Assembly (NCBI GenBank): GCA_036245525.1
Contig: BTPG01000004.1
Coordinates: 22,396,983 to 22,460,982, forward strand
DNA from: Semisulcospira habei
Taxonomy: Eukaryota; Mollusca; Gastropoda; Semisulcospiridae
DNA: 64,000 nt
Reading direction: 5' to 3'
The position numbers and the translations under genes were made by a program. Below the pieces are notes generated by a model that saw only the letters and a list, made by a program, of their open reading frames with translations, was not told where the DNA came from and did not search any database. Positions 1-11,858 of the stretch are shown one piece after another. Position 1 is the first letter of the stretch; each line of letters opens with the position of its first letter.

Positions 1-975
1 GGTCCGCTGAACAGCCTGTGTTGATTTCAAAGCGATCGGACGACTTTGCGTTCCGTCACCATTGACGTCATGGCGGCCATAAGGGGGACGTGTGGAGGTT
101 ACGGCGCCATTTTCACCAAGAATCGTTTTCTCGAGTTTCGCCTCCAAAATGGGTTTTTCTGTGCAGGAATGGTCCGCTGAACAACCTGTGTTGATTTCAA
201 AGCGATCGGACGACTTTGCATTCCGTCGACGGAAAGGCAAAGTCGGCCGTTCGCTTTGAAATCAACAGAGGCTGTCCATCGGACCATTCCTCTACAGAAA
301 AACCGATTTTGGACGCCAAACTCGAGAAAAAATATCTTTGTCCCGGAGCACCCGCAATGGCGCGCCGACCTGCACACGGCCACGCAGTGGCCATGCTGCC
401 TTCCGTCACCGGCATAGGTGACGGAAAGGCAAAGTCGGCCGTTCGCTTTGAAATCAACAGAGACTGTCCAGCGGACCATTCCTCTACAGAAAAACCGATT
501 TTGGACGTCAAACTCGAGAAAAAATATCTTAGTCCCGGAGCACCCGCAATGGCGCGCCGACCTGCACACGGCCAGGCAGCGGCCATGCTGCCTTCCACCC
601 GGCAATAGTGACGGAAAGGCAAAGTCGGCCGTTCGCTTTGAAATCAGCAGTGGCTGTCCAGCGGACCATTCCTCTACAGACAATCCGATTTTGGACGTCA
701 AACTCGAGAAAAAATATCTTAGTCCCGGAGCATCCGCAATGGCGCGCCAACCACCACACGGCCACGCAGCGGCCATGCTGCCTCCCGTCACCGGCAATGG
801 TGACGGAAAGGCAGAGTCGGCCGTTCGCTTTGAAATCAACAGAGGCTGTCCAGCGGACCATTCCTCTACAGAAAAACCGATTTTGGACGCCAAACTCGAG
901 AAAAAATATCTTAGTCCAGGAGCACCCGCAATGGCGCGCCGACCTGCACACGGCCGCGCAGCGGCAGGGGATCTA
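1..975. repeat. 191-bp tandem array with an inverted leading copy
   Basis: Copies begin at about 228, 420, 610 and 802 (spacing 190-192 bp), each starting with GACGGAAAGGCAAAGTCGG and ending near GGCCATGCTGCC. Positions 1-227 carry the same unit in the opposite orientation, so the array turns around near 225. Overlapping reading frames of 120-300 codons exist on both strands only because the unit lacks stops; the spacing is not a fixed multiple of three and nothing resembles a known protein. The array runs off the left edge. Confidence 0.85.
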
Positions 976-1357
976 ACTGTTGTCTGTCCAGCGCTGTGAT
1001 TCCCCTTGGTTTGCATACAATTTTGCCAGCGCTAGCCTCACCTATCTGGTTTGTGAGTATCTATAACTCGAGGCAAATTTGTATCGTTACATTGTTGTGT
1101 AATGTTCTGTGCATCTACTGTGGGAAATCAGGGTATTTACCCGACCACATATAGTAGCGCACCTTCATGTTTGTGTATGTATGTTTCTCCTGCCTACTCC
1201 GTAAGTTCCGGAGAAAGACATGGGTTATATAAAAGACCTGATCCATTCTTTTTGAGGATGGAAATGATCGTCTTATTCTATACCTGCGTATTTCTCTGTG
1301 GGCTGGCGATTGGGTGCCTGATAGGTGTGGGCAGGGGATCTAACTGTTGTCTGTCCA
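964..1357 (+). repeat. 371-bp repeat unit with TATA box (copy 1)
   Basis: A unit bounded on both sides by GGCAGGGGATCTAACTGTTG (964 and about 1331) matches, in reverse orientation, the tandem pair at 17290-17893. It contains a promoter-like GGGTTATATAAAAGACC near 1224. A small frame can be read through it in all copies, but its hydrophobic product is not recognised. It could be a fragment of a long terminal repeat or a promoter-bearing satellite. Confidence 0.6.
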
Positions 1358-1373
1358 AAGCAAAGCAAGACAT

Positions 1374-1463
1374 GGATCGAGCATGATAGTTCAAGGATGG
1401 TGCCAGAATAGCTTGACGCCCATAGGCTATTCTGGCACCTGCCTTGAACTATCATGCTTGATC
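1374..1463. repeat. Hairpin repeat family HP1, copy 1
   Basis: Near-perfect palindrome. The left arm contains GAGCATGATAGTTCAAGGAT and the right arm CTTGAACTATCATGCTTGATC, with the apex at the CCCATAGG stretch. Twelve relatives occur in the window. Confidence 0.75.
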
Positions 1464-1492
1464 TTGAAAATACGGTAGACTTTGAAAAGGCC

Positions 1493-1638
1493 CGGGCTGG
1501 TCGGAGCGCATTCCGGAGCATGCACATGACGTATTTGGCGTGCGGAGCAGAAATTCTGGCAAAGAAGTAACAAGATAAAAATGACGTCACGTCTAGCTAC
1601 GAAAAACCTTGCTAGCGAATGTCTTTTGGCGCCAAAGC

Positions 1639-1703
<65 letters not shown>

Positions 1704-1770
1704 CAGCGACTAGCCTGCGTTTGTGGACGGACAAGCTTGAAGTTTTAGGATATTGTCCCTAAAAGAATTC
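1493..1770 (+). repeat. Dispersed repeat C, copy 1, with GT microsatellite
   Basis: The segment from GGAGCGCATTCCGGAGCATG to GACGGACAAGCTTGAAGTTT recurs, diverged, at 15610-15830 and partly at 21440-21600. In this copy the GCGCCAAAGCGG stretch has expanded into a long GT run. Confidence 0.6.
1640..1702. repeat. (GT)n microsatellite
   Basis: About 31 uninterrupted GT dinucleotides. Confidence 0.95.
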
Positions 1771-2400
1771 TCTCGAGACCTTTTTTTTTTTTTTTTTTTT
1801 TTTTTTGATTAAGATGCTCAGTGGCGAGAACTAATGGCCATTTCACACACACACACACAAAACAACAACAACAACAAAAAACACAGTTGATCCATACTGG
1901 AGTCCGTAATTTTTCTTATTTTTACTAGATATTTTTCAAAGCTAGATAAAAGGAAGATATTGAATGAGTTCGTTAACCAGCATTGTACCTCTAGAACTGT
2001 TTGAGTGATAATTTAAATTTTTAAAAAGTTAAAGATATATTTTCACGTTTTGCTGATTAATTTCACGAATTATATGGATTAATCTTAAAACACGACATAA
2101 ACATTATTCTTTTTAATAATCGCATGATTTTTCGTATGCGGTATTTGCATACGCCTACAGTTTGTCTCGGTTGTCGGGTACAATTAGGTATGCCCTAGGT
2201 ATGAAAAGCAGACAATTTTCTGCACAATAAAAATGACTTTTTCGGAGTCATTTGTAAAACTGTAACAGCTAACATAACTTTAATTTTTGTTTTATAAAAA
2301 AAAAAACCTGTCATCTCATTAATACCCGCATGATTTTTCATAAACGGCAGTTTTTGCATATCTTCGTGGAAAGAGCGACGTTGGTCACCACTCTGGGATT
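1771..2400 (+). repeat. AT-rich dispersed repeat B, copy 1
   Basis: Contains the recurring blocks ATTAATTTCACGAATTATAT, GCATGATTTTTCGTATGCGG and GCCTACAGTTTGTCTCGG. These reappear in the same order at about 4494-4660 and 18000-18890. No coding potential was seen. A poly-T tract (1782-1806) lies at its left side. Confidence 0.55.
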
Positions 2401-2401
2401 T

Positions 2402-3370
2402 TTATAATCGAGACCGGCCTGCGGTTCCTCGCTTACTTAGCCGCTCGCCGGCCGCTTTGCGCCCCTCTGCCGCCAGTGCGACATCCCTTCCTATAACTTC
2501 CGGCCATTCGGGAACCCACAAACGAGCATCGTCGGATATTGTGGGCTTTTCTTCGAACCGGATATTTCCTACCTCGGACCTCAGCGCTCGCCCGTCGCTG
2601 GTCCCCTCCCACTCTATTGGAAGTCGGGATTTACCGCGATCGGGACGGCCCCTCCCTACTGCCTCTAACCCACTGGGGACCCGGGCCATTTCACTACATC
2701 AGAGGCATTCCCAGGCGCGGCACGGGGTCCCACCTGCGGCCTCCAAAGAGTCGCACCCCATGAGTAGTTGACTCTGGGGCCCTTGACTCAATCATCTGTG
2801 CCCTCTTCAGAGTCGCACCCCATGAGTAGTAAGACTCTGGGGCCCTTAACTCACTCATCCGTGACCTCTACCGAGTCTCACCCCATGAGTAGCAAAACTC
2901 TGGGGCCCTTGACTCAATCGAACACCTCCCGTCCGGCGTTACAGCCATCGGCGGCGGGTGACTCCCTCACTGTTTCTTTCAGACCGGCGCTCTCGCGTGG
3001 ATGATCGCACACGGCGCATTCATCCTTCTCAACTTTTCACCTCTAGTCCGCTTCGGACAGTGACGTTACGCGGTCGTTCTTCCAGCCGCATCCCTCTCTC
3101 CCGAGACGCTTGCTCAAGCGCGTTACAATCACGTTCTCCGGACCATCGCCGCTTTGTTCCCCCATGTGGCTCCTCCCCCAATCGCCAGTCTCGAGACCAA
3201 TCGCGACTGCCTCTCCATTCCTCTTAGTCCTGTCGATCTTCTTCTCAGGTGAGCGCTCGTTCTGCCCCCCACCCTTCGGGCCTTTCGGCCCCGAGAGTGG
3301 TCCGTGCGCCCGCTCGTTCCGCCCCCCCCCCTCCCCGGATCCGGCCCTGGCTAGTTTGGAGAAAGACATT
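2402..3370 (+). other. GC-rich degenerate segment with short open frames, function unknown
   Basis: This block is clearly GC-richer than its AT-rich surroundings and holds several overlapping short frames. In its middle is a 63-bp repeat that preserves reading frame as a 21-residue repeat. It resembles the Ser/Pro-rich linker of a retroelement structural protein, but no diagnostic motif is present. The edge near 3357 joins dispersed repeat A. It is possibly a degraded retroelement open frame. Confidence 0.35.
2748..2935 (+). repeat. 63-bp minisatellite, three copies, in frame
   Basis: GAGTC(G/T)CACCCCATGAGTAG starts at 2748, 2810 and 2873. The unit is 62-63 bp and ends GGGGCCCTTGACTCAATC. 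Copies 2 and 3 read ESHPMSSKTLGPLTxS; copy 1 is broken by TGA just after ATGAGTAGT. Confidence 0.8.
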
Positions 3371-4495
3371 GGATGAGTTTGTTAGCCAGCTTGAGTATCC
3401 TTTCGACTTCTTTAGTAAACATTAATTCTTTTCAGAAAAGAATTAAAACACTAAAAAAAAAAAAAACAACTTTACTTCTAGAGAAAGTCAGACAGTGGCG
3501 GTGACGCAAACACTGACATAGTACTCTAGATATGACGTCATTCTCTCACACGCCCGGCTTTCTCTCTCTCTCTCTCAGTCTCTCTCACACACACAAACAT
3601 GCGCGCATATCCAGGAGGAATAGATCCTCATGCGCCCGGAGAGCGCATGAGGATCTATGCCTCTTGGCCGAGATGTTTGGAGCGCGCACGCACGCACTAA
3701 CACGCACACACGTCATCGACTGATGCGCTTTTAGGAGAGCAGGCAGGTGACCCGTGTACTTAGTATATTACTGGCTATGTAAAGCCGGGTTAACCTGCTT
3801 TCACACGGCAAGTTATAGCAAGACTGAAATTGTACCGTAAAGTTCTAGTTTTGTCACCATTTTCTGAAGCCTATGAAGCGAAAGTGAAACTCATATCACG
3901 TAAAATATAAAATTACGTAATGAACTAAGACTTACGTCATGACAAATGACGTTTGACAAATCAATGACGCATATGTCCTGCGCCCCTTATAGAACTCAGT
4001 CACTGACGCATTGGCAGATCTGCGAGACTTTTTCAATAGGAAATAATTTAAAATCAGAATCAGCCGGTCAAAGACAAAACGTGTAGAGACCATTGGGCTC
4101 GGGAAGTTCCCCGCGTTGCCTAGCGTCGGCGCGGCGTCCGCAGCCGCCATCCGTTAAGAGCGGCCTGGGATACCGGCATAGTCATCGTAGCATGACTCTT
4201 TGGAAACAAAAACAGATTGTGGTGAGCGGTTTCCTACAGTGATGTCAAGACTTGCTGTAAGTTATTGCTTATAGTACGTCAGGACTTTTCTGACATTACA
4301 AAAATAGCCGCGATTTCCCCGTGGAGCGCCGGCAAGTAGTCGGCCCGGCCGTATCCCGGCTCACAAGATGGCCGACACGACTGGCGTGATGACTGACGTC
4401 AGCTTCCCGAGCCCTATTGACAGCGAGGACTGCTGCCGGCTCTCATATAGAAGGGACTTTGTGGGTTATGGTTCATCCCATCTTGTTAGGCCGGA
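3357..4495 (+). repeat. Dispersed repeat A, copy 1
   Basis: Begins GGAGAAAGACATTGGATGAG and ends near GGGTTATGGTTCATCCCATC. The same order of blocks is found, with deletions, at 21735-22195. This copy contains an inserted hairpin at 3612-3665 that the second copy lacks. No gene was seen in it. Confidence 0.55.
3612..3665. repeat. Hairpin repeat family HP4, copy 1
   Basis: Palindrome with arms AGGAATAGATCCTCATGCGC and GCGCATGAGGATCTATGCCT around a short CCGGAGA loop. Confidence 0.75.
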
Positions 4496-4670
4496 TTAAT
4501 TTCACAAATTATATGGGTTAATCTTAAATATCAATTTTTTTTTACCGAAAAAAAAACCAATCTGTCTCGTCAAGTTAATACTGAATCGCCCCCATGATTT
4601 TTCGCGGTACGGTATTTACATAAGCCTACAAAAATCTCGTTTGTCGGGTACGATTAGATCAATCAGTTCA
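4494..4670 (+). repeat. Dispersed repeat B, copy 2
   Basis: Shares ATTAATTTCACAAATTATAT, CATGATTTTTCG and GCCTACA with the copy at 1771-2400. The following stretch to 5150 holds no recognisable gene. Confidence 0.5.
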
Positions 4671-5149
4671 ATGTTGTCAGTGATAAACGCATGTGAGCTA
4701 AACAACTTATACGGTAGACTTTGGGATGAAATCCTCATCTTGTTTTGTTTTTGTTTTTTTCTTTTTTTACAGAAAGAGTTCGTTTAGGGTGTAGTGTCGC
4801 CTCACCCCAGCCTTCAACACCAAATTCTGTAGCGTCGCTGACCGTGTCGTGCAATATGTGTGTGACAGGTGAATGAGTGTATGATGTAACTGTTTGCTTC
4901 GTGTCAGAATGCCAAGTTCACACACACAAGCACAGTCACTCGTACTCAATACTAAATACAATCATGTGAAACGAAGATCTCATGTCGTATAGACTATGAT
5001 ATTGCAGTACAGGCTAATAATGGTAAAGCGACAACAAATGCCCCGGCATGAGTGACTGAGGCCGTTTAGAAAAATCATATTTCTCTGCTGGTCACAATGT
5101 AATCAGGCGTTCACTTACTACAGTAGCGCAGCACTACAGTACTCAATGA

Positions 5150-5345
5150 TCGAACGGTCCGTAAAAAGTCCGAACAAGTACCCTTTGTAAAGGAGAAAAT
5201 AACTTGAAGTCGCAGAGACTAGATGAAAGGCAGCCTCGGCGTGAAAACTGAATGACAAAGTCAAAGGGTGCCCTCTATAAAGGAAAGTCACTAAAGTCTA
5301 GAAAAGTAACTAAGTCAAGGAGGCCTTTGGTAAAAGACGACCGGA
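5150..5345 (+). repeat. Degenerate minisatellite, part 1
   Basis: Loosely repeated blocks of roughly 55-60 bp with the theme AAAGTCCGAA, CCCTTTGTAAAGG and an A-rich end. The same theme continues at 6390-6870. From 5345 to 6390 the sequence is AT-rich with no gene seen. Confidence 0.4.
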
Positions 5346-6389
5346 ATGTGGTAGAGTGATCTTTGATCATGCGGTTAAATAGAGGAATGGAAGTGTTTAG
5401 TCAGTATTTTCCACTGATTATGATTTGTAAGGTAAATAAATGTTAATTAATGGATAAAGCCAAATAGGTTGTTAATTCCTAGTTAGCATTGTCTCACTTA
5501 GATCTTTTCTCTTTTAACTTGATCTACTTCATTCCGTTGTCTTGTTTTATAAGGTGGTTGTGGATAGACTGCACTGCATACCAGACAGGTTTCACTGTAA
5601 GTTAGAACAGTTTAGTCAGTGGAAGCATAGAGTTATATTGTGCCTAGCTCTAGGCTAAATGTATAAATATATTGCTGCCTGACTCTGTATTTGGACAGCA
5701 TGTAGCTATAAGTGCTCCAAGAATCCAGTGCATCTTGGGCGGTATGTTTTGGTTTTTTGTTTGTTTTTCAGTCAGGTGCATGAGCTTTGACTGAACTGTA
5801 TTTACCTATAGCTGCTGTGACATTTTTGGGCAGTCAGACACAGCAGTTTTGTTACTTGGCTGCATCTGGTCATATGAAACTCAGTCTACCTTCATGTTAT
5901 CCACCTTTGACACTTTGCTAAGGTATGTTGAATAGCTGGATGTTTGGTTATTTGTTAAGGTAATAGAATACTATTGCATTAACTGAAAAATGTTGTTATT
6001 GCATTTTATGTTATTTTTACTTGACTGTCTGTTTTTATAATTCGTTGTTTGGAGCCGATTTGTACTGTACATTCTTTTGTAATTTCGGTTGTTTGACAAT
6101 AGCTAAAATGTATGTTCAAGCTATAGTGGCGTATGTATATTTATGGTAGTTTGATAATAGTACTGCTAGAACGTACGTTCACGCTATATTGTATATGATA
6201 TATCCTTATGACCTGTAATGTTTGTTGCAGGGTGGCATCATTGACTTAAAGGCATTAAATTAAGGACATTGATTTAAGGGCCTTGGCTTACAGCCTTGAT
6301 TCTGTGAATACTGAAAAGATGGTCTTCAATTAAGCCTCTTCTCAACCCGCACGGAAGCGAACCCCAGGGTGTGAGTGCGTAAGAAAGAC

Positions 6390-6870
6390 TGACCCCATAC
6401 ACCCCCTCTACAACAGGTACACCGCGGCTGAAAGCGACCATGTGCAAGTCCAAAACGCGCTTTGTAAAAGGGAAGCCTCATCGGAACGACAGAGTCCCGA
6501 AGCGCCCTTAGTTCAATGAAAGCCGGGATAACTATCTAAGAAAAATGGCAGAGTCCAACTGAAATGTCCTTTGACTGATAATGGGAAGCCTCGGAAAACG
6601 ACATAGTCCGAGCATGGCCGCCCGTTATAAAGGCCGAAGACTCCCGAAAAATTGACATCCTGAAGCTCGCTTCGTAAAGGAAAACAGGCCTCGAAAAAAT
6701 GGCAGAGTCCGAAGTGCAAGGCCGGACAACCTAAAAAATATGGCAGAGACGGTCCGAGGTACCCGTTGAAAGTAGAGCTGCCGCCAGAAAACTTATGGCA
6801 ATGTCCCGGCCTCGAAAAAAACCGGGATTTCCGTTCAAGGGAGGACTCAGAAAAATGAGTCCAAAATGCT
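6390..6870 (+). repeat. Degenerate minisatellite, part 2
   Basis: At least seven imperfect blocks share GGAAGCCTCGGAAAA, ATGGCAGAGTCCGAA and TTTGTAAAGG. From 6870 to 7900 no gene, RNA gene or clear repeat could be supported. Confidence 0.45.
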
Positions 6871-7907
6871 GGTTTGTTGAGATAACTGTAGTAAAATTGG
6901 TGACTGAAGTCGAAACAGCAAATGTAGAAGCAGTTGGGGATATCAACCGCGGCTCTAATCCACCTATCTCCGCAGACCAGGAATGAAGACTGCGCTCCAA
7001 CCCAACAATTGCGGGTGCCGAGCGCAGTTGAGTTTTGCTATCCATCTTACGTTATATCCAGTTTAATGTCCCATTGGCGCAAAGTACTCGAGAAATTTTG
7101 CTAGCGGGGCCAAATTTAACAAGTACAGCAAAAAGTGGTTCATCCGACCAAAATCATGACGTTTTACACAATGGTGAAGCGATAGAACATTGCTGTCCTA
7201 GTTTAACTCGCTTAAATTGTCAGTTCTAAAACCATTACGACCAACACTTTTTTTTTTTTTTCACTTCAAACACTATATTGTTGTAAAATCCTCTTGCAGA
7301 TGAAAAATCGTACTTTTACAAGACTACGTAGTTAAAAACAAAATCCAACAAATCTCTTGTCAGGGGAAAATACTCCGCAGTAACCAGCTGTCTGGCACCC
7401 TAGCAGGTCTGGAAAGAAGGGAGAAACGACACTAGGCGAGGTGCGGTCACTGAGTACAACAGCTGGCCGTTGTCTAAACGTGCTGCCGTGCCACACAGCC
7501 TCGCCTCTTACTACTGGCGGTAAATCAGTGTACACACTAAATTCCAAGCTTGCATGAGTCAAAAATACTGAGGTGAACTACGTGAGCCTCAGTGAGCACA
7601 CTGACTACACAAAGATGAGAAAAATAATAAGATGATATTAAAAACGTGTACACGGCATTTTTACCACAAGGGGACATCACTGACTTCCGAAGCTGTCACA
7701 CGGCTCGGTGTCGAAGGCGCAGACCCCGGTAAGTTGACAAAACATTTGTGTGATAAATTGATCCCTATGGTTGATTTGGTTAGAGATAAATTTGTCAGTT
7801 TTCTCACGACGACTACATACGAGTTTAGATAGATCCACCTTTAAAAGTTATAAGATGATGATATAGGAATAGCTCTTCTGGTAACATCGATGCGCCTGCA
7901 GCACTGT

Positions 7908-7993
7908 GGATTGAGCATGATAGTTAAAGGGTGATGTCAGAATAGCTTGGCGCAGCTATTCTAACACCACCCCTGAACTATCATAGTCGATCT
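7908..7993. repeat. HP1 hairpin, copy 2
   Basis: GGATTGAGCATGATAGTTAA pairs with CCTGAACTATCATAGTCGAT. The apex is shortened to GGCGCAGCT. Confidence 0.7.
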
Positions 7994-7999
7994 TTCTGC

Positions 8000-10060
8000 A
8001 GAACTGTGACATAGACAGCAAAGGATATAATTATGTTATTAAGGTAATTAAATGCTCAGGACAAGGTTTACAAAAATTATAAGACTGATTTTCAGACATG
8101 AAGATGACTGAAGAGCACCCCACTGCAAACCTGTACAAAAGTCCGCACTGAGGTACTTTTTTCAAAGTGCCGGTACTTTAAATGAAAGCATGGAGAGCTG
8201 GAGTCTCTATATCCACACATATGATTCTGTTAATATCGCACTCCATGGTTTCAACAATTCAAGCTTGACCAAACATCCAAGAAATTGTTAGTAACAGATG
8301 GGAATCTTTATGCTTGCTCCCAGATTATGATTACCATGCAGACTTTGTATGACCATGGTCCATGCCAGACGGGCGCCAGGCAGACGTTCTAGCAGTCACT
8401 ATGGTAAACCCATCTGAACCGGATTTATATGAACGTGAGGCATGACATGTTATTAGTTTCTTTATTGTGGTCATGACCACCTTCTTTATGTAGATGATGA
8501 TGTTGTATTTTGCATGTGCAGTTTGCGCATTAGTTTTTGTTGTTGAAAGGAAAAACACCTTTATTTGCATGCTGACTTTGTCATGTCCAGTAAGTTTTAA
8601 CATACATATGAGCCTCTGAAAAACATCGTGCGCGTAACAACCGACATATTTTTAGTCAAGAAAACCACGCTACAACAGGAAATTTGTGATTCCCCTATAA
8701 AGACATTGTTGTTGGAATGCTTACATAGTTTCCTTTTCATCAAAATGGACTAATCTAAGATGATTTTCATGTGTATGTTTCTACACATTTGACATGTGGA
8801 TGTGACAACAAACATTTTTTTCTCGAAAAACTGAGTGACAGAAATATATATATAATTTGTATTTGTTATCTCATCTAAGGATAATGACTGTTTGAAGAAT
8901 TCTGGGGGGTAAAAAGTGGCAAACAAAGAATTTTTGTTGTTGTTGTGATTTAAATTAACTGAGTATGTCCACAGTAACAACCACCAGCGACAGTGAAAGA
9001 AAACTTAATTTCAAAAAGAATAAAATGTTTCATACTTATATCCCAGAGAACAGTTTATAACATTTTATGATCATATTTATCAGCACATCTCCACCATAAT
9101 GACCAACATTTTCAGAAAGGGCTAGATTTAAGTATATTTTATTATTCTCTGCTGGAAATCATCTGTTTCTGCATTGATAAGTCTTTAATTTCACATGCCC
9201 ACATGCAAGACACTTTGAAACTAACCAGTGCCTAAAATAAACCTATTTTAAAGATATATTTCTAAGTTGGTTGTTACTTTGGACATTTTTGTTGGTTGTT
9301 ACTTTTGGCACAAACGACCTTTTGTCACAGTCTCATATATATAATTGCATATAATAAGAATCAGAACATGTGGGTCCCCAAGTGATTTTTTATATCTAAA
9401 GTAATTACCTGTAATTCAATACATCGATGCTGGACACATTTTGAAAGAAGAGATGAATTAGCCCTGATGTCTTCAGCATGGTACCTTGTTTTATGTTGTA
9501 AAAAGGTATCAGAGCTGAATGGGTCAAAGCTGTAGCTTTCTCATGAGTACAGCTTATTGCTATAATACTTTGGCTGTTGGTAGTGCTTTTTTTTTTTTTT
9601 TAAGGCAATTCCTGCTACGAACAGTCAAAGCGTTAGTGTTATGACAGTCATACAAGGGAAGGATTGTGAGGTCAGCTGGTGCTGCAAATTCCAAACAGAC
9701 CACCAATGGTATTCCAGCTTCTGCAGTCTATTTTTCGCTAGGAAACTTTATTGCTTTATCAGCATATGCCTTGTTTGAATAACTGACTATCAACTGATCA
9801 CATATATAGCAGTGTCACTATATTGATTACATTTTTTCACCTGTGAAAGTGTACACATGTTGGTAGCTTCTAAAATAAACCTTTGCTTGTGGGTAGCAGG
9901 TTTTGTCACGATGATTTCTGTAGGACTAGGAATCATTGCTTGCGACAGAAACTGATACTGACATGCAAAAGGTTAAATGCAGAGACACTCTGTCAAAAGC
10001 TGGGAAGGCACTAACAACTGGATTACCAAAAGATTGAATTGATATGCCTGGTAAAGCTGT
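8000..10060. other. AT-rich stretch without recognisable genes
   Basis: Read on both strands. There are only short frames without family resemblance, no tRNA-like box pair and no clear repeat, except a diverged HP2-like half palindrome near 9549-9650. Confidence 0.5.
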
Positions 10061-10151
10061 TTAACCCTTTGGCTGTCTGTAGCGCTCTTTGTTGCAGTGA
10101 TTCCTGCAGAAATCACTGAACAAAAAGCCCTAATGACAACCAAATGGTTAA
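10061..10151. repeat. TTAA-flanked palindrome, family HP2, copy 1
   Basis: Bounded by TTAA at 10061-10064 and 10148-10151. The arms start CCCTTTGGCTGTCTGTAGCG and end GACAACCAAATGG, and the centre is ATTCCTGCAGAAATC. TTAA bounds and the CCC start fit a miniature piggyBac derivative. Confidence 0.6.
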
Positions 10152-10335
10152 TCCTATTCCTTAAGCCATTTAGCCACTGATATTTTCAGAATACATGTAG
10201 GAGTAAGCAAAAATGAGTTCATTGCTTCAGAAGAGTGGAGTGGTGCACCACCACTAATACAAGGTCTGTACTTGTCAGCACCCTGGTCCCCCCTTATCTC
10301 TTTCAATCCTGGCACCAGCACCAAATCCTGGAGTT

Positions 10336-10440
10336 GGACCCCTGATATTTATAGCTGAAGGATGGTGCCTTACTAGCTTGATTTCTAATAGATAAGCTAA
10401 TCAGGCACTACCCTAATCTTGAGCTGTCATGGTCCAGTTC
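10336..10440. repeat. HP1 hairpin, copy 3 (diverged)
   Basis: AGCTGAAGGATGGTGCCTTA pairs imperfectly with CAGGCACTACCCTAATCTTG. Confidence 0.45.
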
Positions 10441-10860
10441 AGGCCTCTCCTGCAACATGTACACATGTAAATGACAGACAAAAGAGAGAAGAAAAGTGTG
10501 AAACATTTGGTTCTGTAAGGAAGCAAGATACAGTCGATACCAGATTGTGCCAATGCATGGATGCCTGTGTATTTACGATTATTCCTTAGTCGGTGTTCCT
10601 TTCAGTGTAGTGTGACTTAGGTAGAAGTACCGGTACCTACATCACAGTACAGTGAACGAATACCGACTGAGGAATACACTAAAGCTGATTTGATATTGCG
10701 TTTGGTTGATAGCTTTTACTGATGGTGGTGACACAGATCGAGGTACCACAGCACAACAGTTCCTCTTTGTTTTTGTTTTTTTGACTAAAATTAAAGTGTT
10801 CATATTTAACCCATATAAACCCATCTTTTGGAGGTGTTACTTAACGACTGTGTACCAGCT

Positions 10861-10942
10861 GCAGGAGATGGATTGACCATGATAATTCAAAGGTAATGCC
10901 AGATAAGCTTGAATAAGTTATCATGGTCAATCATTCTCCTGC
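10861..10942. repeat. HP1 hairpin, copy 4
   Basis: Outer arms GCAGGAGATGGATTGACCAT and ATGGTCAATCATTCTCCTGC. The apex is shorter than in the other copies. Confidence 0.65.
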
Positions 10943-11285
10943 TTTAGGGTGCCAGGGCTAAACCGGTTCAGTCCCTGGAGCAACCAGACAATATAAAGCA
11001 TAAAACAAATGAAACAAGAGAAGACAAAATGCAAGAATACAGGGAAAGGACCAGATTTTTTTTAATCCCCTTGTTTTCACAGCCACCGGTACTATGAACG
11101 ATAGCAACATGGTTGTATGCACATAGGGAGTTAGATGGCGCCATTAATCTAAGAAATAATATCAGGTTTGTAAACATGAGACTTTGTAAGTGCATAAACA
11201 GGTCATCACTTCTTAGTCGGTATTAGTGTTTGTCTCCACACTTGGTCTCTCTCTCTCTCTTGGCTTGACTTCGCGAACGAAGATT

Positions 11286-11858
11286 TTATAGGAGTTGCCC
11301 ACGACGTCTGCAGGCTTGTTCGTGGCTGCGGAGGCCAATCCGAGACAGGCAGGTTCGACCGCAGTGGCTGCAGGGGAAGGTATGGCCAGGGTTCTGAGCT
11401 GCGGCATCTCTGTTTTTTCTCCTGAGCTGCTTGTCCTTAAGGCTAGCTCTGTGAGAGTCCTCAAAGGAGACAGCTGCCTTGTAAATGGTGGAGCGCCAGG
11501 TGTCACGGTCCGCAGCAAGCGAAGACCACTGGTGGTGGTCGATTTGGCAGGCACTAAGTGACTTCTTGAGACAGTCTTTGTATCTCTTCTTTGGTGCCCC
11601 TCTGTCACGGTGTCCAGTAGCAAGCTCGCCGAACAGGGTGATCTTTGGTAGGCGATGATCCTCCATCCTGGAGACATGCCCCGCCCAGCGGAGCTGTGTC
11701 CGCAGCAGCAAAGCCTCGATGCTCACAGTTTCAGCCTGTTCAAGGACCTCGACGTTGGTGACTCCAGTGAATGCCCAGGATGGTACGCAGGCAGCGCTGG
11801 TGGAAGCGTTCGAGGAGTCGTAGTTGGCTGCGGTAGAGGGCCCAGGACTCGGAACCAT
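11286..11858 (-). pseudogene. LINE C-terminal segment, frameshifted from the main frame
   Basis: In a second frame, from about 11760 down to 11286, the protein continues with TNVEVLEQA, the RTQLRWAGHVSRM block typical of RTE-like C-termini, and a terminal C2H2-like finger (FPCSHCGRTC then SHEQAC). The first ~30 residues of this frame overlap the upstream frame and are not natural. One insertion or deletion near 11760 explains the break; a sequencing error is possible. Confidence 0.7.

Noticed and set aside
99..1016. A 305-codon open frame on the - strand and several others over the 191-bp array
   Set aside because: They come from a tandem repeat without stops, exist on both strands and in several frames, and the unit length is not a multiple of three throughout.
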